Shown: positions 6,272-13,760, counted from the stretch's first letter. The stretch: DNA of 14,272 bases from Bacillota bacterium (GCA_023395615.1 JAEWYP010000016.1:1-14272); one strand, 5' to 3'. Translations and numbers: made by a program. The notes: generated from the sequence alone by a model not told the origin.

Positions 6272-6300
6272 ACTATAACGGATATGGTTTTTTTTGAGAA
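6272..6300 (-). promoter_or_regulatory. Probable promoter of the XRE regulator
   Basis: On the minus strand, TTCTCA (6295-6300), 17 bp and TATAGT (6272-6277) lie about 65 bp before the start codon. The -10 is good and the -35 modest. Confidence 0.45.
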
Positions 6301-6399
6301 GTACCTGAGAGGCGCGGATAATGCTTATTGTAGGATTCATCCAAAAGCTGTGGAAAGAAATCGGAAATGCCGTGTTTTAAAGATTTTTCTGGAAAGAGG

Positions 6400-6428
6400 T
6401 ATACAAACGTCGTGGTTCATGCTATAAT
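6400..6428 (+). promoter_or_regulatory. Promoter of the zinc-ribbon gene
   Basis: TATACA (6400-6405), a 17-bp spacer and a perfect TATAAT (6423-6428), with an extended -10 TG one base upstream. Transcription should start near 6435. Between this and the XRE promoter (6301-6399) no gene is seen. Confidence 0.7.
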
Positions 6429-6434
6429 ACCGAC

Positions 6435-6561
6435 GTTGACCCAGCCAAGGTATAAGGTTTAGGTGATCCTCCTTCGTTCATCTATGTCCGAATGAATGGA
6501 AACCCAATACCCGAAACACTGTGGTGCCTGGGACACAGATTAACATTTGGAGGGAACCATC
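6435..6561 (+). promoter_or_regulatory. Long leader of the zinc-ribbon mRNA with candidate anti-SD
   Basis: About 127 nt separate the predicted transcript start from the ATG. It contains short hairpins TTCAT/ATGAA (near 6477-6498) and CTGTG/CACAG (near 6521-6540). It also contains TCCTCC at 6467-6472, complementary to the gene's own SD GGAGGG (6549-6554; five Watson-Crick pairs and one wobble). The fold matches no riboswitch I recognise. Confidence 0.4.
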
Positions 6562-6855
6562 ATGTATCAAGACAAAACCCTGACCTGCCGCGATTGTGGC
6601 GCTGAATTCGTATTCTCCGCCAGCGAGCAGCAGTTCTTCGCCGACAAGGGCTTCCAGAACGAGCCCAGCCGCTGCCCCGCCTGCCGTTCTGCCCGCCGTG
6701 CCTCGCAGAACCCCAACCGTGGTGAGCGTCAGATGTACGAAGTAATCTGCGATGGCTGCGGTTGCACCACGCAGGTGCCGTTCCAGCCCCGTGGCGATCG
6801 TCCGGTGTACTGCCGCGATTGCTTCGAGCGGAATCGCCAGAACAACCAGTACTAA
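6562..6855 (+). CDS. Double zinc-ribbon (CxxC) protein
   Basis: The 97-residue soluble protein has two treble-cysteine-pair modules. The N-terminal one is C9-x2-C12 with C38-x2-C41. The C-terminal one is C63-x2-C66 with C84-x2-C87, exactly 17 residues between pairs, matching the known CxxC-x17-CxxC family in Clostridia. Each probably binds one zinc. The arginine-rich linker (about 43-57) and tail suggest contact with nucleic acid or ribosomes, which is inference. Function in the family is not established. The ATG at 6562 has the SD GGAGGG 7 nt upstream; the in-frame TTG at 6547 lies upstream of that SD and is not used. It is a single-gene unit with its own promoter and terminator, and the codon use suggests good expression. 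Confidence 0.88.
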   Translation: MYQDKTLTCRDCGAEFVFSASEQQFFADKGFQNEPSRCPACRSARRASQNPNRGERQMYEVICDGCGCTTQVPFQPRGDRPVYCRDCFERNRQNNQY

Positions 6856-6883
6856 GAATGTACGCCGGTAACCGGCGAGCGAA

Positions 6884-6911
6884 ACGCTTCCCCTTCGGGG
6901 GAGGCGTTTTT
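6884..6911 (+). terminator. Intrinsic terminator of the zinc-ribbon gene
   Basis: ACGCTTCCCC / GGGGAGGCGT (6884-6893 with 6898-6907, one G.U) with a cUUCGg tetraloop and a run of five T. From here to 7122 no gene is seen; a small GCCCC-GAT-GGGGC hairpin lies near 7071-7083. Confidence 0.9.
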
Positions 6912-7122
6912 CGTTTGCCTGTCTACGGGGAAACCGAAGGCCTCATCTGCTTTCGTAAGCTTGAGTAAAAACCGAAGGCAGGCCGGCGAAGGTCACTTCA
7001 GGCAGAACGCAGGCAACGGGAAGAAGCACGGAAGATCAAACGGAGTAGAATCTGATGCTCGGAAGGTAAAGCCCCGATGGGGCGTATTCCTTCTCCAGAT
7101 GCCGGGAAGAATGGAAACGAAA

Positions 7123-7156
7123 GCGGCACGCACGGACAAGATGCCCCGCGTGCCGC
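7123..7156 (-). terminator. Terminator of the lipoprotein gene
   Basis: A perfect 9-bp inverted repeat (GCGGCACGC 7123-7131, GCGTGCCGC 7148-7156). On the minus strand it is followed by TTTCGTTT, 15 nt after the lipoprotein stop. The loop is 16 nt, longer than usual. Confidence 0.65.
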
Positions 7157-7171
7157 CTGACGAATTTTATC

Positions 7172-8110
7172 TTAGTTTGCCCGTTTCAGGGTTTGCCGAA
7201 CTTCGGAGAAAACGTTCAGATAATCGTCTTTATACCCGAGCGGATAGGTGATCTGGATGCAGTAGAGTACTTTATCAACGCATACGGCATGGATACGACC
7301 GCCTACCGCGGTCCCGTCCTTGAGCGTGCCGGTAAAGTTGGCGTAAACACCTTTGCTGCCCAGCAGGAAGCGCGTGGCGGTATAACTGGGTTTCCATTCT
7401 TTATAGCCGCTTTCACTGAGGGTGTTCAACCGCTGTTTAATCTCATTCTCCAGGTTGCTCTGGGTGTAATTGGAGCTTACGGGTGAAGCGTATACGTTTA
7501 CGATGCCGGCCTGACCGTCTTTCACCTGCTCGGCGGGTTCGCTCAGCGTAAACACGCCATCCACACTCTCGTCCGAAACCCAACCGGCGGGACCTTTGAA
7601 ATTGAGGCCCAGTTTGGCGGCGGAGTAGTCCACATACGTGAAGGTCAGCGTCGGGCGGGGCGTGGGAGTAGGAGCGTCAATCGGATCAAGCGGTATGGGG
7701 GAGCTGCCCGCATAGGGGTACACAGTCGAATCGGCTGTGGTATCCTGCCCATAAACAAGCGCGCCGGATTGATCTGATGGGGCATCGGTTGCAACGGTAT
7801 CATCCGCCTGACCGGCCTCTTCGTTTATGGCGTCCTGCGGGGTAAAGTCCTGATTATCGGCATTAGCGGCCACATACGGATTCTGAGAGAAGATGCTGCC
7901 GTCTCCCGTATCCACAGGGGTTCCGTCGCTTACGCCTGTCAGATCCGTATTCACCGGAACCGGGGTTTCCGTTGCCGTGGCCGTAGGGCCAAGGTACTGC
8001 GTGACTTCCGTAAAGACCTGATTGCTCTGCGGCTGCCCGCCGCCGCTGCAGGCGGTAAGCATCGCGGCTGCACACAACAGGCACAAAGCCGCAAGCCATT
8101 TTCGCTTCAT
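7172..8110 (-). CDS. Secreted lipoprotein of unknown function
   Basis: The 312-residue product starts with a type II signal peptide (MKRKW, then a hydrophobic stretch and the lipobox LTAC, C21), so it should be lipid-anchored outside the cytoplasmic membrane. Residues 22-150 are a low-complexity, Thr/Pro/Asp-rich linker, including TATATETPVP and TPTPRPTLT, typical of a cell-wall-spanning tether. The C-terminal 155 residues look like a small globular alpha/beta domain (YSAAKLGLNFKGPAGW ... ending in LKRAN), of the kind often seen in PsbP-like lipoproteins; I cannot assign it firmly. The ATG at 8110 has the SD GGAGGG. It has its own promoter overlapping the yhaM stop, so it can be expressed apart from the upstream replication/translation genes. 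Confidence 0.85.
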   Translation of the reverse strand: MKRKWLAALCLLCAAAMLTACSGGGQPQSNQVFTEVTQYLGPTATATETPVPVNTDLTGVSDGTPVDTGDGSIFSQNPYVAANADNQDFTPQDAINEEAGQADDTVATDAPSDQSGALVYGQDTTADSTVYPYAGSSPIPLDPIDAPTPTPRPTLTFTYVDYSAAKLGLNFKGPAGWVSDESVDGVFTLSEPAEQVKDGQAGIVNVYASPVSSNYTQSNLENEIKQRLNTLSESGYKEWKPSYTATRFLLGSKGVYANFTGTLKDGTAVGGRIHAVCVDKVLYCIQITYPLGYKDDYLNVFSEVRQTLKRAN

Positions 8111-8197
8111 ACGTGTTCCCTCCGATTCTGTATGGATAGGAGATCGCGGGGCGATCCGTTGTAAACGCTGGCAAATCCTATATCGATTGGCAAGGCC

Positions 8198-8226
8198 ATT
8201 GTATCATCTTGCCGGAAAAGCGTCAA
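8198..8226 (-). promoter_or_regulatory. Promoter of the lipoprotein gene, overlapping the yhaM stop
   Basis: On the minus strand, TTGACG (8221-8226), 17 bp and TACAAT (8198-8203). The -35 hexamer contains the TGA stop of yhaM. Downstream in the leader is a perfect GATCGC-CCC-GCGATC hairpin (8142-8156). Confidence 0.75.
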
Positions 8227-9182
8227 CCTTCCGGGTTCAGCTCGTCGTAGCGGGGGTGGTACAGGCGCCTTTCCAGCGACCAGATTTTTTCGCTGAACAC
8301 GCCCTGCGGGAGCTTTTCCAGCGCCGCGCCCATTTCGTTCATGCGCGCGTCCATCAAATCAATCCAGTGCAGGGCTTCGGCTTCCGGAAACATCGGCTTG
8401 CGGGGGCTGCCGTAAGCTTCTTCGCCGTGATGGCTGAGCATCATATGTTCCAGCAGGGTTACGGGTTCGCCCGTTACGCCCACCGCCCGCGCAGCTTCCG
8501 ATATGCGCGTAACGCCAAGTATGATATGGCCCAACAGAAGTCCATCCTCTGTGTAATCCCGAACGACGCCCAGCGTATCGCTGTCCATTTCCTCCGTTTT
8601 ACACAGGTCGTGCACCACCACGCCTGCCAGCACCAGATCGGGATTCAACTGGGGGTACACGGATAAAACGGCCTTCGCCAGCCGAAGCATCCCGACCGTA
8701 TGGTGTAAAAGCCCGCTGCGTTCCGCGTGATGGATGCGTTGTGCGGCCGGGAAGTACAGCAGCCGATCGTGCGCACGGCCCAGCATTTCCGTTACGATCC
8801 GGCGCAGCGGCTCGCTGCGGATTTCCGATACCGTGCGCAGAATCTCCGCCAGCATGTCTTCCGGGGCTTCGGGGGCGCAGGGGGTGAGCACCGTCATATC
8901 GATGTCGTCCGCTTCCTCCGGTGCGCGCAGTTTTTCAATCCGCAACTGCAAGCGGCCGTTGTATTCCAGCGTTGTGCCCCGTACCTTTACCACGCTGCCG
9001 GGTGTGGGCGGAGGCACGGTGCCGTCCCATAATTTCGCGTTGACTTCGCCGGTGCGATCCGCCAGCGTCATGTCGAGGTATTTTCCGCCGTTGCTGCCGG
9101 TGCGCTGGTCGCTGGCACGTACCAGCAGAAAACCTTCAAACTTGGTGTCCTTTGCAATGGTTGCGATCGGGTCCTGCTGCAT
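8223..9182 (-). CDS. yhaM: YhaM-type 3'-5' exoribonuclease (OB-fold plus HD domain)
   Basis: The 319-residue protein matches the length (about 314) and architecture of B. subtilis YhaM, a Mn-dependent 3'-5' exoribonuclease that trims single-stranded RNA and DNA ends. Residues about 12-90 form an OB-fold (FLLVRASDQRT, then YLDMTLADRTGEVNAKLWD). Residues about 155-290 form an HD domain, with H161 in LLHHTVGM, the H191-D192 pair in VVVHDLCK, H219 in LLGHIILG and H251/H252 in MLSHHGE as metal ligands. The ATG at 9182 lies 9 bp after the dnaB stop with GAGG as SD, so it is the last gene of the dnaB operon. No terminator separates it from the lipoprotein gene, so readthrough is possible. Confidence 0.93.
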   Translation of the reverse strand: MQQDPIATIAKDTKFEGFLLVRASDQRTGSNGGKYLDMTLADRTGEVNAKLWDGTVPPPTPGSVVKVRGTTLEYNGRLQLRIEKLRAPEEADDIDMTVLTPCAPEAPEDMLAEILRTVSEIRSEPLRRIVTEMLGRAHDRLLYFPAAQRIHHAERSGLLHHTVGMLRLAKAVLSVYPQLNPDLVLAGVVVHDLCKTEEMDSDTLGVVRDYTEDGLLLGHIILGVTRISEAARAVGVTGEPVTLLEHMMLSHHGEEAYGSPRKPMFPEAEALHWIDLMDARMNEMGAALEKLPQGVFSEKIWSLERRLYHPRYDELNPEG

Positions 9183-9191
9183 TTGCGATCC

Positions 9192-10577
9192 TCATTCCTG
9201 AATGTCGTCCGCGTACATCGGTACGCGCGTACCGGGCAGGTTTACATAGCGTGCGAACTCGGCCTGCCATTCTACGTTCACTGTGCCGACCGGGCCGTTA
9301 CGCTGCTTGGCTACGATCACTTCGCCCGCTGTGTCGTCGGCCTTGTCGCCCTCCTGTCCGGCGGTCTGGTAGTAGCCCTCGCGGTGAATAAACAGCACCA
9401 CGTCGGCGTCCTGCTCGATACTGCCGGAATCACGCAGATCACTCAGCTGTGGGCGCTTGTCGGCACGGGCGGTATTGGCACGCGCCAGCTGCGCGCAGGC
9501 CAGTACCGGCACGCGCAGTTCCAGCGCCATGGATTTTAATCCGCGGCTGATCTCGCTTACTTCCAGCTGGCGGTTTTCCACGCGCCGGTCGGCGTTCATC
9601 AAACCGAGGTAGTCCACCACGATCAGATCCAGTCCTTGCTCCATCATCAGTCGGCGTGCCCGGCTGCGAATCTGGGAGGGGGTAAGCCCCGAGGTATCGT
9701 CTATAAAGATGCGGCAGGAGCTGAGCTTATTCAGGCTGTCGCCCAGCTTCATCCATTCGTCGTCGCTCAGCATGCCGTTGCGGATGCGCTGCATGTTGAT
9801 ACTGGACGCGTTGCTTAAAATACGCATGCCAATCTGTTCGCGGGGCATTTCCAGGCTGAAAACGGCGACGCACTTTTTAGTTTTGGTTGCCGCAAAATGG
9901 GCGATGGAAAGCGCAAGCGAGGTTTTCCCCATGGCCGGGCGTGCGCCTGCGATGACCAGTTCGCCCCCGTGCAGACCCGTCAGCATCCGATCCAGATCGT
10001 ACAGGCCTGTGGGTACGCCCGCCAGCTTGCCTTTGAGGCGGCTCATCTCTTCGATTTTATCAAAGGTTTGCACCAGCACGGCGTTTAGTGGCTGCAACGC
10101 GTCCATCCCGGCGCGCTTCATGACGATTTCGAAGATGGAGCGTTCCGCGGTGCGCAGCACCACGTCCAGCGGGTCCATCTGGCTCTGGCACTGCTCCTCA
10201 ATCCGTCGGCAGGCGCCGATCAGCTTGCGGAGCGTGCTTTTCTCCTGCACAATCTGCATGTAGGAGCGGGTATTGGCGGTGGTGGGTACGTAACGGTACG
10301 CTTCCAGCAGGTAGGCCGTGCCGCCCACGCCCTCCAGCGTGCCGCGGCGGGTCAGCTCGTTGGAAACGGTCATTACGTCAATGGGGGAGGCGGCGATGTA
10401 CAGCGTGCGCATGGCATCGAAAATTTCCCGGTGCTCGGGGGCGTAAAAATCGTCCGGCATCAGGGTTTCAAACACCACGGTCGCTACGCCGGAATCCTGC
10501 AGCACCGCGCCAAGCACCGAACGTTCCGCGTCTACGCTGTTCGGGGGCGTTGTGCGAAGCAGCTCCTGATCGTCCAT
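9192..10577 (-). CDS. dnaB: Replicative DNA helicase DnaB (DnaC in Bacillus)
   Basis: The 461-residue hexameric ring helicase unwinds DNA at the replication fork. The N-terminal domain (about 10-150) binds primase and the loader; PPNSVDAERSVLGAVL is the standard opening. The RecA-like domain has Walker A GARPAMGKTS (211-220), catalytic E243 in SLEM, Walker B with VVDYLGLM (320-327), the LRDSGSIEQDADVV loop (381-394) and the arginine finger R426 in KQRNGP. The H3 motif reads DYLGLM where DYLQLM is usual, a Q-to-G change at residue 325. The ATG at 10577 has a strong SD, AAGGAGG. No intein was seen. It lies 44 bp after rplI, as in many Firmicutes. Confidence 0.97.
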   Translation of the reverse strand: MDDQELLRTTPPNSVDAERSVLGAVLQDSGVATVVFETLMPDDFYAPEHREIFDAMRTLYIAASPIDVMTVSNELTRRGTLEGVGGTAYLLEAYRYVPTTANTRSYMQIVQEKSTLRKLIGACRRIEEQCQSQMDPLDVVLRTAERSIFEIVMKRAGMDALQPLNAVLVQTFDKIEEMSRLKGKLAGVPTGLYDLDRMLTGLHGGELVIAGARPAMGKTSLALSIAHFAATKTKKCVAVFSLEMPREQIGMRILSNASSINMQRIRNGMLSDDEWMKLGDSLNKLSSCRIFIDDTSGLTPSQIRSRARRLMMEQGLDLIVVDYLGLMNADRRVENRQLEVSEISRGLKSMALELRVPVLACAQLARANTARADKRPQLSDLRDSGSIEQDADVVLFIHREGYYQTAGQEGDKADDTAGEVIVAKQRNGPVGTVNVEWQAEFARYVNLPGTRVPMYADDIQE

Positions 10578-10621
10578 GCAAACCCGCCTCCTTCCTTTCG
10601 TTTCCGCCAGCCGTGCCGGGT

Positions 10622-11074
10622 TTATTTACCGGCTGCGGGGGTAACGAGCACTTTCATCTTCACGGTGATGCCGCTGTAGACCCATACGGTCGCGTCGTAC
10701 TCACCGGTCTGGCGGATGGGTTCACACTCGATTTTCCGCTTATCCACTTCCACACCGTGCTGCTCCTTCAACGCGTCCGCCACCTCCTGGGTGGTGATGC
10801 TTCCGTACAGACGGCCTTTTTCGCCGCATTTGGCGGCAATCTGGATTTGTTTGCCTTTCAGCGCTTCTGCTTTCTTCAGCGCTTCCTCGCGCCGCTCGGC
10901 TTCCATTTTTTCTTCCAGTGCGTGCTTGCGCTCCACTTCCTTCACGGCGGCGGGAGTCGCCTCCATGGCCCATTTGCGGGGGAACAGGTAGTTGCGGGCG
11001 AATCCGTCGGACACATTGAGAATTTCACTTTTTTTTCCGGTGCCTTTCACGTCGCACAGCAGAATAACTTTCAT
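10622..11074 (-). CDS. rplI: 50S ribosomal protein L9 (bL9)
   Basis: The 150-residue protein has the bL9 signature: MKVILLCDVKGTGKKSEIL, then VSDGFARNYLFPRKWA, a long charged connecting helix (about 42-75) and the C-terminal RNA-binding domain with KCGEKGRLYGSITTQEVADAL. It binds 23S rRNA domain V near the L1 stalk. The ATG at 11074 has the SD AGGAGGAGG, which is formed by the last glutamate codons of the upstream gene. Only 3 nt separate that stop from this start, so the two are translationally coupled. Confidence 0.98.
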   Translation of the reverse strand: MKVILLCDVKGTGKKSEILNVSDGFARNYLFPRKWAMEATPAAVKEVERKHALEEKMEAERREEALKKAEALKGKQIQIAAKCGEKGRLYGSITTQEVADALKEQHGVEVDKRKIECEPIRQTGEYDATVWVYSGITVKMKVLVTPAAGK

Positions 11075-11077
11075 GGT

Positions 11078-12130
11078 TTATTCCTCCTCCTGATGATTTG
11101 GGGTTTCCGGCCTGAGTGGCAGAAACTGATCGAGCATGCCTAACAGAAACAGCACAAGTGGGAACACCAGGTAAAGCAGACTCGCCAGAAAACCGTAGAG
11201 CCCTGCCCGTTCCGGGTGCCGTTTCGATAACAGGGTCACAAGCACCGCCGCCCCCAGTAACTGGCAGATCGCTGCGAACGCGGCATAGGTCAGCGCAGAC
11301 AGTTGCGACAGGAAAGCGTCATCTATAAAACCGGCGAACAAGGTGACGACGCATAACAGCAGCATATAGCCCTGTTCCGTTTTCGTCAGCCGAAGATCGC
11401 GGAATCGCGGCGCCTGCGATACGTCGCCTGCGTGGCGCGCCGACGCTCTGGCGGCGAAAAGCGCTGAGAACAGGCCGATCAGCACCGAACTGTGCACCAG
11501 AAGCGAAGGAACCCAGCTGGCCAGGCCCTCGCTGAGGCGGAGCCGGAGCATATTGAGCAGCTCCTTTTCCAGCCCTGGATTCATCAATACGTAATCGCCC
11601 AACTGGAAGGCTGTGCTGCCCGCATACGCGCTGGGTACCGACAGGATGCCAAGGGAGGTTAACCGATACAGAATGCTCCCCCTCATCAGAGAATTTTGCA
11701 GCGTACCGATCACGGATTCCGACAGGCTGGTATACAGCGGGCCGCCCAATAGCAGACTCAATCGGGTAAGCAAGGCGAGCGAAGTGACCGCGCATGCCGC
11801 GATCAGCACGACGGCCTCCGCGTGCAGCCCCCACCTCCGCCTCTTGCCGATTGCGACCAGCAACAGGCCAAGACAGGAGTACAGCACAAGGAGCAGACCG
11901 ATCACCGTATCGCCGCCGCGGGCAAGAAACGCTGCCGCCGGGATCAACGGAAACAGCAACGCCGGCCAAAGCTCACCCCGCTGATACAGGGGGCATACCG
12001 CCAGCGGAAGCAGCAGGGAGAACAGCGGCGATAAAGGGGAGTAACCGTAACAAAGGCCCCCAAGCGCCGTCAGCGCGGCGCCCAGCCACAGTTTTCTCTT
12101 CCAGGCGCCGGAAACCGCCGTAGCGTCCAT
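11078..12130 (-). CDS. DUF2232 (YybS-like) integral membrane protein
   Basis: The 350-residue product is almost entirely hydrophobic, with about eight predicted membrane segments (for example 15-35, 36-50, 52-70, 73-93, 104-125, 210-230, 252-275, 285-302, 312-335) and a short charged C-terminal tail (HQEEE). Composition, length and position directly before rplI and dnaB match the DUF2232/YybS family. A transport role is suggested for the family but not established. The ATG at 12130 has the SD AAGGAG. It is the first gene of the operon, behind a strong promoter. In B. subtilis a gdpP (yybT) gene stands between yybS and rplI; here it is missing. Confidence 0.85.
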   Translation of the reverse strand: MDATAVSGAWKRKLWLGAALTALGGLCYGYSPLSPLFSLLLPLAVCPLYQRGELWPALLFPLIPAAAFLARGGDTVIGLLLVLYSCLGLLLVAIGKRRRWGLHAEAVVLIAACAVTSLALLTRLSLLLGGPLYTSLSESVIGTLQNSLMRGSILYRLTSLGILSVPSAYAGSTAFQLGDYVLMNPGLEKELLNMLRLRLSEGLASWVPSLLVHSSVLIGLFSALFAARASARHAGDVSQAPRFRDLRLTKTEQGYMLLLCVVTLFAGFIDDAFLSQLSALTYAAFAAICQLLGAAVLVTLLSKRHPERAGLYGFLASLLYLVFPLVLFLLGMLDQFLPLRPETPNHQEEE

Positions 12131-12175
12131 GGAAAGCTCCTTCTTGCGCGCACACGCGCCTACCGATTCTGTTCT

Positions 12176-12204
12176 ATTATAGGGCGACGCGGGCTACGAG
12201 TCAA
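12176..12204 (-). promoter_or_regulatory. Promoter of the DUF2232-rplI-dnaB-yhaM operon
   Basis: On the minus strand, TTGACT (12199-12204), an exact 17-bp spacer and a perfect TATAAT (12176-12181). Transcription would start near 12169, about 40 nt before the first start codon. Confidence 0.85.
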
Positions 12205-12262
12205 TCCGCACAGGTAAATTGCGCATGTAAGGGTGGGGAGACGGGCTGAATATGCAAACGCA

Positions 12263-12310
12263 ACATTTGTAAAATGTGATAAAAGGGAACGGGTTACCAA
12301 AACCCGTCCC
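12263..12310. promoter_or_regulatory. Palindrome and hairpin in the divergent intergenic region
   Basis: ACATTT-GTA-AAATGT (12263-12277) is a perfect short palindrome that could be an operator. Just after it, GGG-A-ACGGGTT / AACCCGTCCC (12285-12310) forms a hairpin with one bulged base, followed by TTGACTTTTCC. It could be a weak terminator, or the TTGACT (12311) could be a -35 for the next gene, but I see no good -10 at the right distance. Confidence 0.3.
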
Positions 12311-12363
12311 TTGACTTTTCCACTTTACCGGGGCAAGATAGGGTGCGATTGGGAGGCGCGGAC

Positions 12364-13335
12364 ATGAAACGGACTGGATGGATCAGGCGAATGGCGGCTG
12401 TTATGCTTGTATTGTCGCTGTTTTTATCGGGCGGTTACAACGCGACAGCCGAAACAACCGGCGCACCCGCGACGCAAGCCGCAACCGATACGGCGGCAGG
12501 CACGGATGAAACCCTTACCCAGGACAACGACAACGGTTACTGGTTTTACCAGAGCAAGGCGCAGGGCGTACGCATTGAGATCACCCGCCATGAAGATACG
12601 GAGAACACCATCCTCTGGTACGAGGCAGATTTGCAGTTTTCGGAACAGTCCCCGCTGCAGTTTCTTACATCGAATACTGAAAAGCCCGGCAAAGGCTTTT
12701 CTTATCCGGAAAAGCTCGCCCGGGACAACGGCGCGGTATTCGCTATCAACGACGATCAGTTCGGCTATCGCCTGTATAACCGTAAAAAATCCGGCGTGAT
12801 TATTCGCAACGGAAAGATGCTGTATGAAAAGACCAGCGAGAACGGCAATCTTGGATGGCCCACGCTGGATACCGCCGCTTTTTTCGCGGACGGAACCATG
12901 CGTGTATACCAGAGCGCGGAACTGACTGCGCAGCAATACCTGGATTTAGGCGCGCAGACGGTGCTCAGCTTCGGCCCGTGGCTGGTGCGCGGCGGCGAAA
13001 TAAACCCGCTGCTTTAAAAGAACTTTACGACACGGGAACCGCGTTCCGCCATCGGTATGATCGGCCCGCGCCATTTTATCGTGCTGTCGGTGGAGGGACG
13101 TGAAAAAGCGAGCCGTGGTGTGGGCGTGGAATGGCTCGCCGAAAGGATGCAGGCACTGGGGGCTACGGAAGCCCAGAATCTGGACGGCGGGAAAACGTGC
13201 TGTATTCTGTTTATGGGTAAAAAGCTGGATACCACAAACCCGAAGGGAATCGTAAAAAGCGGGCGGAGCGTGTCTGGGCTGATCGCGCTGGGCAAGTCGG
13301 CGCAGGTGCCCGCCTATACGGGGCTGGAGAAGTAG
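12364..13335 (+). pseudogene. Phosphodiester glycosidase (NAGPA-type) gene interrupted by an in-frame TAA
   Basis: Two segments in the same frame, 12364-13014 and 13018-13335, together encode about 322 residues of a secreted NAGPA-domain protein (the N-acetylglucosamine-1-phosphodiester alpha-N-acetylglucosaminidase fold, often acting on cell-surface glycoconjugates). The N-terminus has a signal peptide (MKRTGWIRRM then a hydrophobic core to about residue 25). The first part has the domain's core strands (DNGAVFAINDDQFGYR and LSFGPWLVRGGEINPLL). A TAA at 13015-13017 follows. The same frame then resumes at once with KNFTTREPRSAIGMIGPRH, and later the signature NLDGGKTCCILFMG and the end SGRSVSGLIALGKSAQVP. 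The ATG at 13057 has no SD, so the second part is unlikely to be made alone. A single substitution (for example GAA or CAA to TAA) explains it; no frameshift is involved. Readthrough or sequencing error are alternatives. The SD GGGAGG supports the start at 12364. Confidence 0.85.
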
Positions 13336-13379
13336 ATCGGGGCTTCGGGGACACAAGGGAAGTTTCCGCAAATTTTCGC

Positions 13380-13408
13380 TTGCTTTTTATTCGACGGCAT
13401 GGTACAAT
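13380..13408 (+). promoter_or_regulatory. rpsT promoter
   Basis: TTGCTT (13380-13385), 17 bp and TACAAT (13403-13408), with an extended -10 TG just upstream (TGGTACAAT). Transcription would start about 30 nt before the rpsT start. Confidence 0.6.
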
Positions 13409-13446
13409 CAACCTTGCGATTTATGAAACCAAGGAGGTGAAGAACG

Positions 13447-13713
13447 TTGCCTAACATCAAATCCGCCATTAAACGCGTGAAGGTCAGCGAGAAGAAGAAC
13501 CTTCGGAATCGTATCGTGAAAACCAAGGTAAAAACTGCGATTAAGAAGTTTGACGCGGAGCTTTTGGCGAACCCCGCGAACGCCGGCGCGCAATACAGCG
13601 TGACCACCTCCGCTATCGATAAGGCCACCGCTAAGGGCATTATCCCCAAGAATACCGCGAACCGCAAAAAGGCTCGCCTGGCCAAGCAGATGGCGAAAGC
13701 CGCTCAGGCCTGA
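13447..13713 (+). CDS. rpsT: 30S ribosomal protein S20 (bS20), TTG start
   Basis: The 88-residue basic helical protein has the family opening (MPNIKSAIKRVKVSEKKNLRN) and the KNTANRKKARLAK C-terminal motif, and is the usual length. It binds 16S rRNA at the 5' domain and helix 44. The start codon is TTG (13447), set by an ideal SD, AAGGAGGTGA (13431-13440). No ATG upstream gives a better start, and TTG CCT AAC encodes the conserved MPN. In E. coli rpsT also begins with UUG, which allows translational repression by S20. It is a single-gene unit with its own promoter and terminator. Confidence 0.97.
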   Translation: MPNIKSAIKRVKVSEKKNLRNRIVKTKVKTAIKKFDAELLANPANAGAQYSVTTSAIDKATAKGIIPKNTANRKKARLAKQMAKAAQA

Positions 13714-13736
13714 AAAAGCTGAAAATGCCATAAGAG

Positions 13737-13760
13737 GGAAGGCGGTTGCCTTCCTTTTTT
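13737..13760 (+). terminator. Intrinsic terminator of rpsT
   Basis: GGAAGGC / GCCTTCC (13737-13743 with 13748-13754) with a GGTT loop and six T. Confidence 0.88.

Noticed and set aside
6961..7251. 96-codon plus-strand frame after the zinc-ribbon terminator
   Set aside because: It crosses the terminator hairpin and the 3' end of the lipoprotein gene, lacks an SD and looks random.
13057..13335. A separate small gene starting at the ATG at 13057
   Set aside because: There is no SD, the frame is continuous with the upstream glycosidase segment, and the product would be only the C-terminal part of the domain.
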